36,115 nt of DNA from Methylobacter sp. (GCA_028712225.1 JAQTQN010000008.1:1-36115); one strand, 5' to 3'; counted from the first letter of the stretch, positions 15,926 to 25,888 are shown. Numbers and translations: made by a program. Notes: generated by a model not told the origin, from the sequence alone.

Positions 15926-18283
15926 ATGTCTATTGCTGACAATAGCTTTAAACAATTATCCATCAAAACACGTCTATTTATTATTTTGGCTACCTTGGTA
16001 TTAGGATTTGCTGTTTTTGGCTATGCTGCACTCAAGGCAATGAACACGTTAAATGTTAATGGCCCTATCTACCAGAGAATTGTTCAAGGCAAAGATATTA
16101 TTGCGGATGTGTTACCGCCACCGGAGTATATTCTCGAATCCTACGCAGTAGCCTTGCAGTTATCCGGCACTACTAACTCTTCAGAAATTGATGCGCTAAT
16201 CACACGTTTTCAGGCACTCAAAGCAGAATACGATAGTCGGCATCAATATTGGCTGGAGCAATCACTAGAGCAAGAACTCCAAACCTCCCTACTTGAAAAC
16301 TCCTATCAAGCAGCCCAAAGTTTTTATAACGAAGCTGAACAGCACTTTCTGCCAGCGATTAAAGCTGGTAATCGAGAAAATTGGTTATCAAGTCTACAAA
16401 ACATGCGCAAAGCTTATGAACAACACCGTCTTAAAATCGACGAAGTTGTAAGCTTTACCAGCAAGCGCAACTCCCAAGACGAGCTGCAAGCCCGGCAAAC
16501 TATTACCAGCTATAACACAGCCCTGCTGAGTATTTTTCTATTTAGTGTGATTTTAGCCATCGGGGTAACGCTGATAATCTCACATGGCATTTTGAACTCT
16601 CTGCGATCAGTTCGAGACTTAGCCGATTCTATTTCCGCCGGTAATCTTAATTCCAGAATTGATACTACTCAGCGAGATGAAATCGGTGAAATTTTTTGCT
16701 CCATGAACACGATGCAGCAGCAATTATTCGACCGTAACGTGGGGGCTAAAAAACTCATTGATGAAAGCACGCGTCTTAAAATGGCGATGGATAACATCAG
16801 CGTTAATATCATGGTAGCTGATAGTGAACGCAATATTATTTACATGAACCCGGCTGTGCTGAGAATGATGCACTCCTCCAAAGACGATATTAAAAAATCA
16901 CTGCCACACTTTGATGTCCATAAGCTAATGGGCGCCAACATTGATAGTTTTCATAAAGACCCGGCGCACCAAAAAGGCATGCTAGCAAACCTAGTCGGCA
17001 CCCATAAAACTGAAATTAACATTGCCGGACATATTTTTTCGCTAACGGCTAACCCTATTACCGATACCGAAGGTCAACGACTGGGCACCGTGGTCGAATG
17101 GCTGGATAGAACCGCTGAAATATTAATTGAACAAGAAGTTACCAATGTAGTGAGCGCTGCAGTTGCTGGAGATTTCACGCATCAAGTGTCTGAGCAAAGC
17201 AAACAAGGTTTTTCTTTATTATTAGCGCAAAGCATTAATAAGTTGCTAGCTACCAATGCCACCAGTCTAGCCGACTTGGCTAGAGTATTGGATGCATTGT
17301 CCACCGGAGATTTAACAACAAATATCAGTGAAGACTATGCAGGCACCTATGGGCAACTTAAAGACAGCACCAACGCCACAGTAGACAATTTGCGGCAATT
17401 GATTGGTGAAATTAAAGATTCAATTGCCAGTATCAGCATGGCCGCCAAAGAAATTGCCGCCGGTAATAATGATTTATCACACCGTACCGAAGAGCAAGCA
17501 TCCAGCCTGGAGGAAACCGCCGCCAGCATGCAAGAGCTAACCTCCACGGTAAAGCATAATTCAGATAACGCCAAACATGCCAATGAGCTTGCTGTCAGCG
17601 CCTCCGATATTGCAGGTAAAGGTGTCGAAGTCGTTGATCAAGTAGTCGATACGATGGAATCTATCCATGCATCTTCACGCAAAATTGTCGATATTATTTC
17701 GGTAATCGACGGCATTGCCTTCCAAACCAATATCCTCGCGCTTAATGCTGCTGTAGAAGCCGCTCGTGCCGGCGAACAAGGTCGTGGTTTTGCCGTGGTA
17801 GCAGGAGAAGTACGTAATCTGGCGCAACGTGCCGCGGCCGCGGCCGGAGAAATAAAAGGCCTGATTTGTAATTCTGTAGAACAAATTGAAAACGGTACCC
17901 GATTGGTAACACATGCAGGTAAAACCATGGAAGACATCGTCAACTCAATTCGCGGCGTCACGGTCATCATGTCCGGAATCGCCTCGGCATCAGTGCAGCA
18001 AACGTCGGGTATTGAGCAAGTTAACCTAGCCATTGGTCAAATGGATGATGTCACCCAGCAAAACGCCGCCTTGGTCGAGCAAGCAGCCGCGGCTGCTGAA
18101 TCGCTGGAAGAACAAACCCAAAACTTAAACCGCACTGTCGAGCAATTTGTAGTCAATAGCCATGGTACTGCGCGATCTAAAACTGTTGCTTATCCGGCAA
18201 CTAAAAACATCGCCACATTACCTCCCAAAGCCAAAGCACAACCTCAAAAAGTGACGGGCAATGAAGACTGGGAGGAGTTTTAA
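15926..18283 (+). CDS. Methyl-accepting chemotaxis protein with cytoplasmic PAS domain
   Basis: The protein has 785 residues. TM1 is at about 15-38; a periplasmic helical sensor domain of about 155 residues contains the motif LPPPEYILESY; TM2 is at about 197-219. HAMP follows (about 220-272), then a PAS domain (about 283-395), a second HAMP-like segment (about 396-490, with GDLTTNI) and the signalling coiled coil. The kinase-contact tip DGIAFQTNILALNAAVEAAR and GRGFAVVAGEVR are fully conserved, so it should control a CheA kinase through CheW. The protein ends in NEDWEEF, matching the xWxxF tail that binds CheR and CheB in high-abundance receptors. A good AGGAGA Shine-Dalgarno precedes the ATG. 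No cheA, cheW, cheR or flagellar gene is in the window. Ligand unknown. Confidence 0.95.
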   Translation: MSIADNSFKQLSIKTRLFIILATLVLGFAVFGYAALKAMNTLNVNGPIYQRIVQGKDIIADVLPPPEYILESYAVALQLSGTTNSSEIDALITRFQALKAEYDSRHQYWLEQSLEQELQTSLLENSYQAAQSFYNEAEQHFLPAIKAGNRENWLSSLQNMRKAYEQHRLKIDEVVSFTSKRNSQDELQARQTITSYNTALLSIFLFSVILAIGVTLIISHGILNSLRSVRDLADSISAGNLNSRIDTTQRDEIGEIFCSMNTMQQQLFDRNVGAKKLIDESTRLKMAMDNISVNIMVADSERNIIYMNPAVLRMMHSSKDDIKKSLPHFDVHKLMGANIDSFHKDPAHQKGMLANLVGTHKTEINIAGHIFSLTANPITDTEGQRLGTVVEWLDRTAEILIEQEVTNVVSAAVAGDFTHQVSEQSKQGFSLLLAQSINKLLATNATSLADLARVLDALSTGDLTTNISEDYAGTYGQLKDSTNATVDNLRQLIGEIKDSIASISMAAKEIAAGNNDLSHRTEEQASSLEETAASMQELTSTVKHNSDNAKHANELAVSASDIAGKGVEVVDQVVDTMESIHASSRKIVDIISVIDGIAFQTNILALNAAVEAARAGEQGRGFAVVAGEVRNLAQRAAAAAGEIKGLICNSVEQIENGTRLVTHAGKTMEDIVNSIRGVTVIMSGIASASVQQTSGIEQVNLAIGQMDDVTQQNAALVEQAAAAAESLEEQTQNLNRTVEQFVVNSHGTARSKTVAYPATKNIATLPPKAKAQPQKVTGNEDWEEF

Positions 18284-18327
18284 GAACACTCGACTAAGTT
18301 CGAATAAATGAGCCTGTTCCACTCATG

Positions 18328-18373
18328 GTTCGACAAGGCTCTCATGAGCCCTGCCGCAGGGCTCACCACGAAC
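18328..18373. repeat. Dispersed extragenic palindromic repeat
   Basis: Outer GTTCG/CGAAC arms flank an inner series of GGCTC, GAGCC and GGCTC boxes and a CCTGCCGCAGG hairpin. The TTCGACAAGGCTC...CACCACGAACG pattern is characteristic of a widespread intergenic repeat in proteobacteria. It lies between the convergent chemoreceptor and tpx genes, where it may also help end transcription. Confidence 0.6.
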
Positions 18374-18522
18374 GTTTTATATCACCGCTAGGAGCTTAAC
18401 TTTATTCAAATCTAACGCGAAGAAGGGTTTAGCTCGATAAACTCAAACTATCCATGGCATTCAAATTCGGCCCTTGTGGGTAGCCGGAATGACACGCTTG
18501 AAAATAAATCTGACAACCAGTC

Positions 18523-19017
18523 TTAAAGTGCTGCTAACGCGCTTTCGTAATTTGGTTCTTGCGCGACATCATTCACCAGCTGCGTATAAATTACTTGGTC
18601 ATTTTCATCAATGATAACAACAGCGCGGGCAGTCAGTCCGGCTAGTACAGTATCGGCAATTTTGACGCCGTACTCTTCAGCAAAATTGGACCGAAAAGTA
18701 GATAGGGGAATAACGTCTTTTAAGCCCTCCGTCTCACAAAAACGACTTTGTGCAAAAGGTAAATCGGCAGAAACGACTAACACCACGGTGTTATCCAGGT
18801 GCGATGCTTTTTGATTGAATTTACGGGTAGAAGCTGCGCAGGTCGGCGTGTCCAGGCTAGGTACAATATTTAGCACTTTGCGTTTACCGGCATAGTTCGC
18901 CAGCTTAACATCGACTAACTCAGTGCTTACCAGTGAAAAATCAGGAGCTTTGCTACCAACGGCAGGTAGCTCTCCAGAGGTATGCAAAGGTTTACCTAAA
19001 AATGTAATTGTTGCCAT
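18523..19017 (-). CDS. tpx: Thiol peroxidase (atypical 2-Cys peroxiredoxin)
   Basis: The protein has 164 residues, the usual Tpx length. It reduces hydrogen peroxide and, in the family, preferably alkyl or lipid hydroperoxides, with thioredoxin as reductant. The peroxidatic Cys60 lies in [15 protein letters not shown] and the resolving Cys94 in SRFCETEGL, the Tpx arrangement. SKAPDFSLV near the N-terminus and the [19 protein letters not shown] strand are also typical. AGGAG lies upstream of the ATG. It follows der by 22 bases on the same strand and is probably the last gene of that operon, although the strong Shine-Dalgarno and common stress control leave room for a private promoter. Confidence 0.97.
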   Translation of the reverse strand: MATITFLGKPLHTSGELPAVGSKAPDFSLVSTELVDVKLANYAGKRKVLNIVPSLDTPTCAASTRKFNQKASHLDNTVVLVVSADLPFAQSRFCETEGLKDVIPLSTFRSNFAEEYGVKIADTVLAGLTARAVVIIDENDQVIYTQLVNDVAQEPNYESALAAL

Positions 19018-19039
19018 TGTTTACTCCTAAAATATCTAT

Positions 19040-20434
19040 TTACTTATCTTTACTTTTTGCTCGGCGTATTAAGCGTTCGCGTTTTTTGACCTGCCACTCG
19101 GTTAATTTATTTTTTTGTCCGTGGAAAGGATTAACCGGTGATTTAAATACCAATCTAACAGGCGTGCCTGCTAAGCCCATCTTCTCGCGGTAATAATTCA
19201 CCAAAAAACGTTTATAGGATTCAGGCAAGGAATCGGTTTGCACACCATGAATAACTACCACTGGCGGATTGCGACCACCTTGATGCGCGTATTTAAGTTT
19301 GATACGCCGGTTACCCACTAACGGTGGCTGATGGGTACTGGTGGCTTCTTTAAGAATCCTGGTCAGCACTGGCGTTGACATATCAATCATCGCCGAGTTG
19401 TACAAGTGTTGCACCATGTCAAACAACTTACCCACGCCACTGCCATGTAACGCAGAGATGGGATGTTTTTCGGCGAACTCAAGAAATGACAACTTAACAT
19501 CCAGCTGGCGCTTGATGGTTTCCTTTTGATCTGAAGTAATGCCATCCCATTTATTAAGACCGATAATTAAAGCCCTGCCCGCCTCAAGCACTAAGCCTAA
19601 TAGATGGGCATCTTGATCGGTAATACCTTCGCGCGCGTCTATCAAATAAATGACGACATTGGCTTTTTCAATGGCTTGTAGCGATTTAATGACACTGAAC
19701 TTTTCAATGGTTTCCCCAATTTTTGAGCGACGACGCATACCGGCCGTATCGATCAGAGTAAAGGTTTTGCCATTACGCTCAAAAGGGATGTAAATGCTGT
19801 CACGGGTTGTGCCGGGTTCATCAAAAACGATAACCCGTTCTTCCCCTAATAATCGATTAACTAACGTAGATTTACCAACATTAGGTCGACCAACAACGGC
19901 GATACCGATACCTGAATGTGTTTCATTAACATCATCGCTGGCTGGAGGTAATAAATGATTAATTTTTTCCAGTAATTCAGGAACACCACGCCCATGAGAT
20001 GCGGCAATTTTTACCGGTTCACCCAAGGCCAGTGAATAAAAGTCAGTGGCTGCGACATCGGCATCAATCCCATCAACTTTGTTAGTCACCAAAACGACAG
20101 GTTTATCGAGCTTTCTTAAAGTGTCGGCAATTACTTTATCTGAGGCGCTCAAGCCCTCGCGGGCATCCACCATAAAAAACACAATATCAGCTTCTTCTAA
20201 GGCTATCTGAACTTGTTTTCTGGAGACGCTTTCAATGCCTTGAGCATTATCGGCAATACCGCCGGTATCAACCACTAAACAAGGACGATCGCCATGCTTT
20301 ACCCGGCCGTACTGCCTATCTCGAGTCAAGCCGGAAAAATCGGCCACCAAGGCATCGCGACTGCGTGTTAAGTAATTGAAAAGAGTGGATTTGCCCACAT
20401 TGGGCCGCCCGACTAGGGCAATAACAGGTAACAT
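19040..20434 (-). CDS. der: Ribosome-assembly GTPase Der (EngA)
   Basis: The protein has 464 residues with the two tandem GTPase domains unique to Der and a C-terminal KH-like domain. G-domain 1 has GRPNVGKST (9-17), DTGG (56-59) and NKVD (118-121). G-domain 2 has GRPNVGKST (182-190), DTAG (229-232) and NKWD (294-297). The KH-like domain includes the region of RRIKLKYAHQGGRNPP and ends in a basic tail (KKRERLIRRAKSKDK). Der acts in maturation of the 50S ribosomal subunit. It starts two bases after the bamB stop, as in the conserved gammaproteobacterial yfgM-bamB-der cluster, and is followed by tpx. Confidence 0.98.
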   Translation of the reverse strand: MLPVIALVGRPNVGKSTLFNYLTRSRDALVADFSGLTRDRQYGRVKHGDRPCLVVDTGGIADNAQGIESVSRKQVQIALEEADIVFFMVDAREGLSASDKVIADTLRKLDKPVVLVTNKVDGIDADVAATDFYSLALGEPVKIAASHGRGVPELLEKINHLLPPASDDVNETHSGIGIAVVGRPNVGKSTLVNRLLGEERVIVFDEPGTTRDSIYIPFERNGKTFTLIDTAGMRRRSKIGETIEKFSVIKSLQAIEKANVVIYLIDAREGITDQDAHLLGLVLEAGRALIIGLNKWDGITSDQKETIKRQLDVKLSFLEFAEKHPISALHGSGVGKLFDMVQHLYNSAMIDMSTPVLTRILKEATSTHQPPLVGNRRIKLKYAHQGGRNPPVVVIHGVQTDSLPESYKRFLVNYYREKMGLAGTPVRLVFKSPVNPFHGQKNKLTEWQVKKRERLIRRAKSKDK

Positions 20435-20436
20435 AA

Positions 20437-21624
20437 TTATCTAACTCTTAAGGCGGCTAAAGTGCCGTCTTTGGCGTAAACGTAAACAGTGCCGTCAAAC
20501 ATCACCGGTTTGGCTTCGATGGCACTATCGGAAATTTGTATGCGCCCAAGTTCTCTACCATCTGAACTGCTCAACCAATGCACATAACCTTCAAAGTCAC
20601 CCACCACCACATAGCTTTGATAAGCCATTGGCGCGGTCAGTTTTCTCTGATGTAAATCTTTTTGTTTCCATAATGAGGCGCCATTATGTTGATCGACCTG
20701 CCAGACATGACTTTCCGAATCAGTTAAATACAAGTAACTAAAATCATTACTTAAGCCTGAATGCGATGAAGCGGTTTCATTGCGCCATAACACATCGCCA
20801 TCTGCTTCAGAAATAGCAGCCATCCCGCCTTGGTAACTGGCGATATAAATCACACTGTTATTGACGATTGGATCAACGTCCAAATCGACCAGTCTTTCAA
20901 TTTCCGTCCGCCCTTTGGGGATAGCAATACTGGTTTCCCAAACATACTTGCCATCGTTTAAACGCAAGGCGATCAGCTTGCCGTTATCGTAGCCGGCAAT
21001 CACGTTTTCACCAGAAATCAACGGCGATCCGGTACCACGCAAACTTAAGGCCGGCGCATTACGCTCATAACCCCAACGTTTGCCGCCGGTTTGGGTATCC
21101 AGAGCAACGACTTCACCGTCGGTTGAGCGGACAACGACGACATCTTTGCCAACGACCGGCACGGAGAGTACCTCGCTGGATACTTTAGATTTCCAAAGTA
21201 CAGCGCCATTTTCGATATTTAAGGCCAACACCTCAGCATTGCTGGAGCCTAAAATCACGACATCGCGACCTAGGCCAGGCCCGCCGGAAAACTGCACGTC
21301 TGTTTCAGCTTCCCAAACCAATCGTCCGGTTTGCATGTCCCTGGCTTGAACCAAGCCGTCTCTATCGGCTGTAAATATTTTTCCGGCACCAATAGCAGGT
21401 ACCAGTTTTAAGCTTTGCTCGTCTGTGCCAACGCCTATTTTTTCATGCCAGACTTCTTCGATTTTTATTTCCGGTGTGAATTCAAGCAATGGACTGGGCG
21501 GATCAGCATTGTCTTCACCACCTGAAAAATAATCGGAAATACCCGAGACTGATTCACTAACGGCATCCATTGCCGCGCAACCGGTCAAGCCAATAACAAT
21601 TAATATAAGCGTAATAAAGCGCAT
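20437..21624 (-). CDS. bamB: Outer-membrane assembly lipoprotein BamB
   Basis: The protein has 395 residues. A lipoprotein signal with lipobox LTGC (Cys16) is followed by repeated PQQ-like beta-propeller blades, seen as recurring motifs such as GRLVWEAE, GAVLWKSK, GGKRWGYE, GKYVWETS, GDVLWRNE and GASLWKQK. BamB is an accessory subunit of the BamABCDE complex that folds beta-barrel proteins into the outer membrane; it is anchored on the periplasmic side. Its ATG overlaps the yfgM stop by one base (TAATG), showing translational coupling, and der follows after two bases. Confidence 0.97.
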   Translation of the reverse strand: MRFITLILIVIGLTGCAAMDAVSESVSGISDYFSGGEDNADPPSPLLEFTPEIKIEEVWHEKIGVGTDEQSLKLVPAIGAGKIFTADRDGLVQARDMQTGRLVWEAETDVQFSGGPGLGRDVVILGSSNAEVLALNIENGAVLWKSKVSSEVLSVPVVGKDVVVVRSTDGEVVALDTQTGGKRWGYERNAPALSLRGTGSPLISGENVIAGYDNGKLIALRLNDGKYVWETSIAIPKGRTEIERLVDLDVDPIVNNSVIYIASYQGGMAAISEADGDVLWRNETASSHSGLSNDFSYLYLTDSESHVWQVDQHNGASLWKQKDLHQRKLTAPMAYQSYVVVGDFEGYVHWLSSSDGRELGRIQISDSAIEAKPVMFDGTVYVYAKDGTLAALRVR

Positions 21625-22271
21625 TATTTTTGAATTTCAACCTTTTCTGGAGCCGTTAAATCATCTATTTTGAACTGTAACAACGGTGATTGTTGACCGT
21701 TTCTTAATGCATTTTGAAATGACGAGCGCGCTTCATCGAGGCGATTTAATGCCACATATAAATCACCGGTTAGCTCATCGTAACTGCCCGCAAACCCGGA
21801 TTCAGCTTTAGCATCAACGGCATTAATTAGTTGCAATCCTTGTTCGAATTCACCGGTTGCCAGCATCAGTCGCACCAATCTTATTCTGGCGATGTGGCTT
21901 AACTGAGCGTCATTTTTTGCCACCAGCGCTTGCAAAATTTGTTTGGCTGCAGGCAAATCATCTTGATCTACCTTACTTTTAGCTAATAACAATTGGCTAT
22001 ACGTTGAATACTCAGTCGATTGGTATTGCTCTTGTAGACGCGAACTAAGTTTTTCAACACTGTCTTTTTTATTTGCATCAACAGCTTTTAATAACTCTTG
22101 ATAAAGTGCAGATGCCTGCGCTTTTTGCTCTTTTTGGTGATCTTGCCAATAATTCCATCCTAATATGACAATTATCCCCAGTGCTAAGCCAGCCAGCGTT
22201 GCCTGACCGTTTTCTTTCCACCAGCGTTTTAACGCTTCAACCTGTTCTTCTTCTGTATCGTAAATTTCCAC
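21624..22271 (-). CDS. yfgM: YfgM-family TPR membrane protein (ancillary SecYEG translocon subunit)
   Basis: The protein has 215 residues. A short cytoplasmic N-terminus with EEEQVEALKRWWKENG is followed by one transmembrane helix (about 24-42) and a periplasmic TPR-like helical domain. In E. coli, YfgM associates with SecYEG and the chaperone PpiD in handing proteins to periplasmic chaperones. Position between hisS and bamB, and the one-base overlap with bamB, match the conserved cluster and support the name. Confidence 0.93.
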   Translation of the reverse strand: MEIYDTEEEQVEALKRWWKENGQATLAGLALGIIVILGWNYWQDHQKEQKAQASALYQELLKAVDANKKDSVEKLSSRLQEQYQSTEYSTYSQLLLAKSKVDQDDLPAAKQILQALVAKNDAQLSHIARIRLVRLMLATGEFEQGLQLINAVDAKAESGFAGSYDELTGDLYVALNRLDEARSSFQNALRNGQQSPLLQFKIDDLTAPEKVEIQK

Positions 22272-22329
22272 TGTTTTTCTCTAAAGTTAATGGTTTTAAC
22301 AAAGTTGCCAAGATATGGCGTTAATATCA

Positions 22330-23607
22330 TTACGCCTTAAATTGATCGCGTAAAAAGGTAATCAGATCAGTATGGGAGAGCGCTTTTTGCGGAAGATCGT
22401 CACGTAATGCTTTTACAGCAACTTCACCTCGGCTTACTTCATCATCACCCAAAATCAGAGCAAATTCAGCTGCGGTCTTATCCGCTTTTTTAAACTGACT
22501 TTTAAAGCTGCCGCCACCACAATTAACCTGTAATTTTAGGCCGGGGATTTCATTTCTAATGGTTTCTGCCAGGCGCAGGCCGATACGTTCCGCTTGCTCC
22601 CCTGCCATAATCAAATAGACGTCTACCGATCTAGCCACTGGAATATTTTCGAGCGTTTCCATCAATGCCAGCAATCTCTCCATGCCCATGGCAAAACCCA
22701 CGGCATGATTAGGTTTGCCGCCTAATTGTTCAATCAGTCCGTCATAACGACCACCGGCACATACTGTCCCTTGCGAACCCAACTCGGTAGTGACCCACTC
22801 AAAAACTGTCTTGCTATAGTAATCCAGGCCGCGAACCAGACGGGTATTGATAGCGTATGTGATGCCTAAGTCATCCAAAATTGAAGTAATCGCTTTAAAA
22901 TGCTGTAGCGAGTCTTCGCCCAGATAATCCATTAATTCCGGAGCATTCTTAACCACTTCTTGCATGGCCGGATTTTTGGTGTCCAAAATTCTTAGCGGAT
23001 TAGTTTGCAAGCGACGCAAGCTGTCTTCATCCAATTGGTCCAAATGCTTTTGGAAATACTCCACCAGGCTATTGCGATACTCCAAGCGTTCAGCGATGGT
23101 ACCCAGTGAATTCAGCTGCAACGTCACCTTATCGCGGACACCCAGCCTTTTCCATAAACGATCGATCAGTAATATTGATTCGGCATCAATATCGGGTCCG
23201 GCCATGCCGTAAGTTTCAACGCCTAACTGGATAAATTGACGATAACGGCCTTTTTGCGGGCGTTCATGGCGATACATGGGGCCGTAATACCAAAGGCGAT
23301 GCACTTGATTATGCAGCAAACCATGCTCAAGACAGGCTCTCAAACAACCGGCGGTTCCTTCGGGACGCAAGGTTAGAGAATCGCCGTTTCTATCATCAAA
23401 GGTATACATTTCTTTTTCGACAATATCGGTAACTTCACCGATAGAACGTTTAAATAATTCAGTTTTTTCGACAATTGGCAGACGTATTTCGCTATAACCA
23501 TAAGCCGCAAGCACTTCTTTAATTATGCCTTCGGCATATTGCCAGAGTGGCGTCTGTTCCGGCAGGACATCGTGCATGCCGCGTATTGCTTGTATATTAT
23601 TTGTCAT
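22330..23607 (-). CDS. hisS: Histidyl-tRNA synthetase
   Basis: The protein has 425 residues, the normal bacterial length. It is a class II aminoacyl-tRNA synthetase that charges tRNA-His. Visible motifs: N-terminal IRGMHDVLP (motif 1 region), LRPEGTAG (80-87), motif 2 around [20 protein letters not shown] (107-126), the histidine-binding loops RGLDYY (259-264) and AGGRYDGL (284-291), and motif 3 GFAMGMER (304-311). A C-terminal anticodon-binding domain follows. It is placed between pilW (25 bases upstream) and yfgM (58 bases downstream). In most relatives rodZ and ispG lie between pilW and hisS; both are missing here. Confidence 0.98.
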   Translation of the reverse strand: MTNNIQAIRGMHDVLPEQTPLWQYAEGIIKEVLAAYGYSEIRLPIVEKTELFKRSIGEVTDIVEKEMYTFDDRNGDSLTLRPEGTAGCLRACLEHGLLHNQVHRLWYYGPMYRHERPQKGRYRQFIQLGVETYGMAGPDIDAESILLIDRLWKRLGVRDKVTLQLNSLGTIAERLEYRNSLVEYFQKHLDQLDEDSLRRLQTNPLRILDTKNPAMQEVVKNAPELMDYLGEDSLQHFKAITSILDDLGITYAINTRLVRGLDYYSKTVFEWVTTELGSQGTVCAGGRYDGLIEQLGGKPNHAVGFAMGMERLLALMETLENIPVARSVDVYLIMAGEQAERIGLRLAETIRNEIPGLKLQVNCGGGSFKSQFKKADKTAAEFALILGDDEVSRGEVAVKALRDDLPQKALSHTDLITFLRDQFKA

Positions 23608-23632
23608 GAGTTTTATCGGCCGTTGCGTGCAG

Positions 23633-24367
23633 CTAAGGCTTAATGTTTCTGGCTTCGTTTGAAAGTGGAAACTTTTCTAAGAGTAGTTTTTGGTATTCGT
23701 TTGCAAGTTCATTATTGCCTTGAGCTCGCTCGGTTTGGATAGCAATACCCAGAGTTTCTGAAGTGTGCTCTGCAGTACTTAAATAGCGCTGTAAAAAGCC
23801 TTTTGCGGCCCAATAATCACCTTTTTCAAAGCTTAACTTTTGCATTTCCAACAATGCCGGCGCATAGGTTTGGTCAAGCTGTAGCGCTTGTCTTAAATAA
23901 GCCTCAGCTTGTTGCTTCTGCCCCATCTCTAATTGACAACGACCCGCATTAGTAAGCGCTAACCATGGCCTGTCATTGAGAGGATTTACACTGGCAGGCA
24001 CCAATAAGGCCATGCCTTTTTCATATTCACCATGTTCGCAAAGAAAACGTCCATAGTTGTTTTGCACACCTAGGTCATCTGGTGCCAGATCAATTGCCTT
24101 TGCATATTGATTATGGGCATTATCAGAGTCATTCAACTTTTCGTACAAAAAAGCCAACGCGTTATGAGCTTGAACGTTGCCGGGATCAATATCCAACGCT
24201 TTTAACAAGTTCTCCTTAGCAACGTCTAGTTTATTAAGGCTTAAATAACGAACACCTAATTGCAAATGCACATCTGCGGGATTTTCACTTTTAACATTAC
24301 TATCCGATGTGCATGCAGTGAGCGCTATAAACACTAAAGCAACTAAGGCGCGACTATTTATAATCAT
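23633..24367 (-). CDS. pilW: Type IV pilus biogenesis lipoprotein PilW/PilF
   Basis: The protein has 244 residues. A lipoprotein signal ends in LTAC (Cys19). The mature part is a chain of TPR repeats, for example [55 protein letters not shown] and [18 protein letters not shown]. The protein is the outer-membrane pilotin-type factor needed for multimerisation of the PilQ secretin in type IV pili. The location two bases after rlmN is the standard one for pilF/pilW in gammaproteobacteria. No other pilus gene is in the window. Confidence 0.93.
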   Translation of the reverse strand: MIINSRALVALVFIALTACTSDSNVKSENPADVHLQLGVRYLSLNKLDVAKENLLKALDIDPGNVQAHNALAFLYEKLNDSDNAHNQYAKAIDLAPDDLGVQNNYGRFLCEHGEYEKGMALLVPASVNPLNDRPWLALTNAGRCQLEMGQKQQAEAYLRQALQLDQTYAPALLEMQKLSFEKGDYWAAKGFLQRYLSTAEHTSETLGIAIQTERAQGNNELANEYQKLLLEKFPLSNEARNIKP

Positions 24368-24369
24368 TA

Positions 24370-25503
24370 CTAAGCTGCTCGTTCATTATTTTGTAATTTT
24401 AACTTGAGATGCCGACGGCTTTTATCTTCAACTTGACCAACCAGCTGACCACAAGCCGCATCAATATCTTCACCGCGTGTTTTTCTTACAGTCGTGACAA
24501 TACCGGCGTCATTGAGCAATGTCTTAAACCGCTCGATAGTGGCTTTACTTGAACACTGATAGGAAGATTGCGGAAATGGATTAAAAGGAATCAGGTTGAT
24601 TTTCGAAGGTACGGTCTTAAGTAACTTTACCAGCCCGCGCGCGTCATCCATGGAGTCATTGATGCCGTTGAGCATCACATATTCAAAAGTAATGGTACGC
24701 CGTGGTGCAATCTTGGCGTTATCACGACATGCCTCCATTAACTCTTTCAATGGATATTTTTTATTGATCGGCACCAACACATCTCTTAATTCGTCGGTGA
24801 CCGCATGCAATGACACAGCCAAACTAACATCACACACTTCTGTTAATCGGTAGATGGCGGGGACCACTCCGGAAGTACTGATCGTCACCCGACGTTTCGA
24901 TAAACCAAAACAAAAATCATCCATCATAAGATTCATAGCGGCAATCACGTTATCAAAGTTGAGTAAAGGCTCGCCCATACCCATCATGACCACGTTGGTA
25001 ATTCTTTTCTCTGATCCTAAGCGCTGTTGCGCAACCATGACTTGACCGATAATTTCCGCAGTAGTCAGATTACGGTTAAACCCTTGTTGTGCAGTAGAAC
25101 AAAACGTACAGGCCAAAGCACAACCAATTTGCGAGGAAACACACAGAGTGCCGCGTCCTTCTTCAGGAATAAAAACAGTCTCTACTCGATTGCCGCAGCT
25201 GGTTTGTAACGCCCATTTGCGGGTGCCATCTGAAGCGATTTGCTCAACGACAATTTCAGGAGTAATGATCGTGCAATTATCTTTAAGATACTCTCGCAAC
25301 GACTTACTTAAATTGGTCATCAGGTCGAAATCTTCAACTCCTTCCTGATAGATCCATTTAAGCAATTGTGTCGCCCGAAACGGCTTCTCGCCTAAACCGA
25401 CAAAAAAGGCCGCTAAGCCTTTTCTGTCGAAATCAAGCAAGTTGATAGTTTTTGGCTTAACGGGTGCGTACACAGATTTCGTTATCCGAGAAAAAGAAAG
25501 CAA
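24370..25503 (-). CDS. rlmN: 23S rRNA/tRNA adenine-C2 methyltransferase RlmN
   Basis: This radical SAM enzyme methylates A2503 of 23S rRNA and A37 of some tRNAs. Up to 377 residues. The 4Fe-4S cysteines are in [13 protein letters not shown] (128, 132, 135). The two catalytic cysteines of the family are represented by Cys121 (TLCVSSQIG) and Cys351 ([13 protein letters not shown]). The start is not settled. The longest frame begins with TTG at 25503 and overlaps ndk by 47 bases. A GTG at 25473 would remove ten residues, reduce the overlap to 17 bases and give an N-terminus closer in length to relatives, where a NLLD motif comes soon after the start. Neither has a convincing Shine-Dalgarno. It is followed by pilW after two bases. 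Confidence 0.95.
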   Translation of the reverse strand: MLSFSRITKSVYAPVKPKTINLLDFDRKGLAAFFVGLGEKPFRATQLLKWIYQEGVEDFDLMTNLSKSLREYLKDNCTIITPEIVVEQIASDGTRKWALQTSCGNRVETVFIPEEGRGTLCVSSQIGCALACTFCSTAQQGFNRNLTTAEIIGQVMVAQQRLGSEKRITNVVMMGMGEPLLNFDNVIAAMNLMMDDFCFGLSKRRVTISTSGVVPAIYRLTEVCDVSLAVSLHAVTDELRDVLVPINKKYPLKELMEACRDNAKIAPRRTITFEYVMLNGINDSMDDARGLVKLLKTVPSKINLIPFNPFPQSSYQCSSKATIERFKTLLNDAGIVTTVRKTRGEDIDAACGQLVGQVEDKSRRHLKLKLQNNERAA

Positions 25504-25888
25504 TTTCTCTTTTAGCAGTTTCTACGGCATCTGATCCATGGACAGCATTTTCATCAATGCTGCTGGCAAAATCAGCCCGAATTGTGCCGGGAGCTGCTTC
25601 TTTAGGGTTAGTTGCACCCATTATTTCACGATGGTTGAGGACTGCATTTTCACCTTCCAACACCTGCATAATCACAGGACCTGAAATCATGAATGCGACC
25701 AAATCGTTAAAAAAGCCGCGTTCGCTATGCTCTGCATAAAAACCTTCGGCTTGTTCTTTAGTTAGGTGCAGCATTTTAGCCGCAACGATTTTCAAGCCAT
25801 TTTTTTCAAAACGACTGTAAATATCACCGATAACATTTTTGGCTACTGCATCAGGTTTAATGATCGAGAAAGTGCGTTCTATCGCCAT
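25457..25888 (-). CDS. ndk: Nucleoside diphosphate kinase
   Basis: The protein has 143 residues, standard for bacterial Ndk. It transfers the gamma-phosphate of ATP to NDPs through a phosphohistidine. Visible: [12 protein letters not shown] with Lys11 at the active site, [14 protein letters not shown], and the active-site NAVHGSD with His117. A sigma-70-like promoter lies about 40-70 bases upstream and TTGGAG precedes the ATG. It is probably the first gene of a transcript running through rlmN, pilW, hisS, yfgM, bamB, der and tpx. Confidence 0.98.
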   Translation of the reverse strand: MAIERTFSIIKPDAVAKNVIGDIYSRFEKNGLKIVAAKMLHLTKEQAEGFYAEHSERGFFNDLVAFMISGPVIMQVLEGENAVLNHREIMGATNPKEAAPGTIRADFASSIDENAVHGSDAVETAKREIAFFFSDNEICVRTR

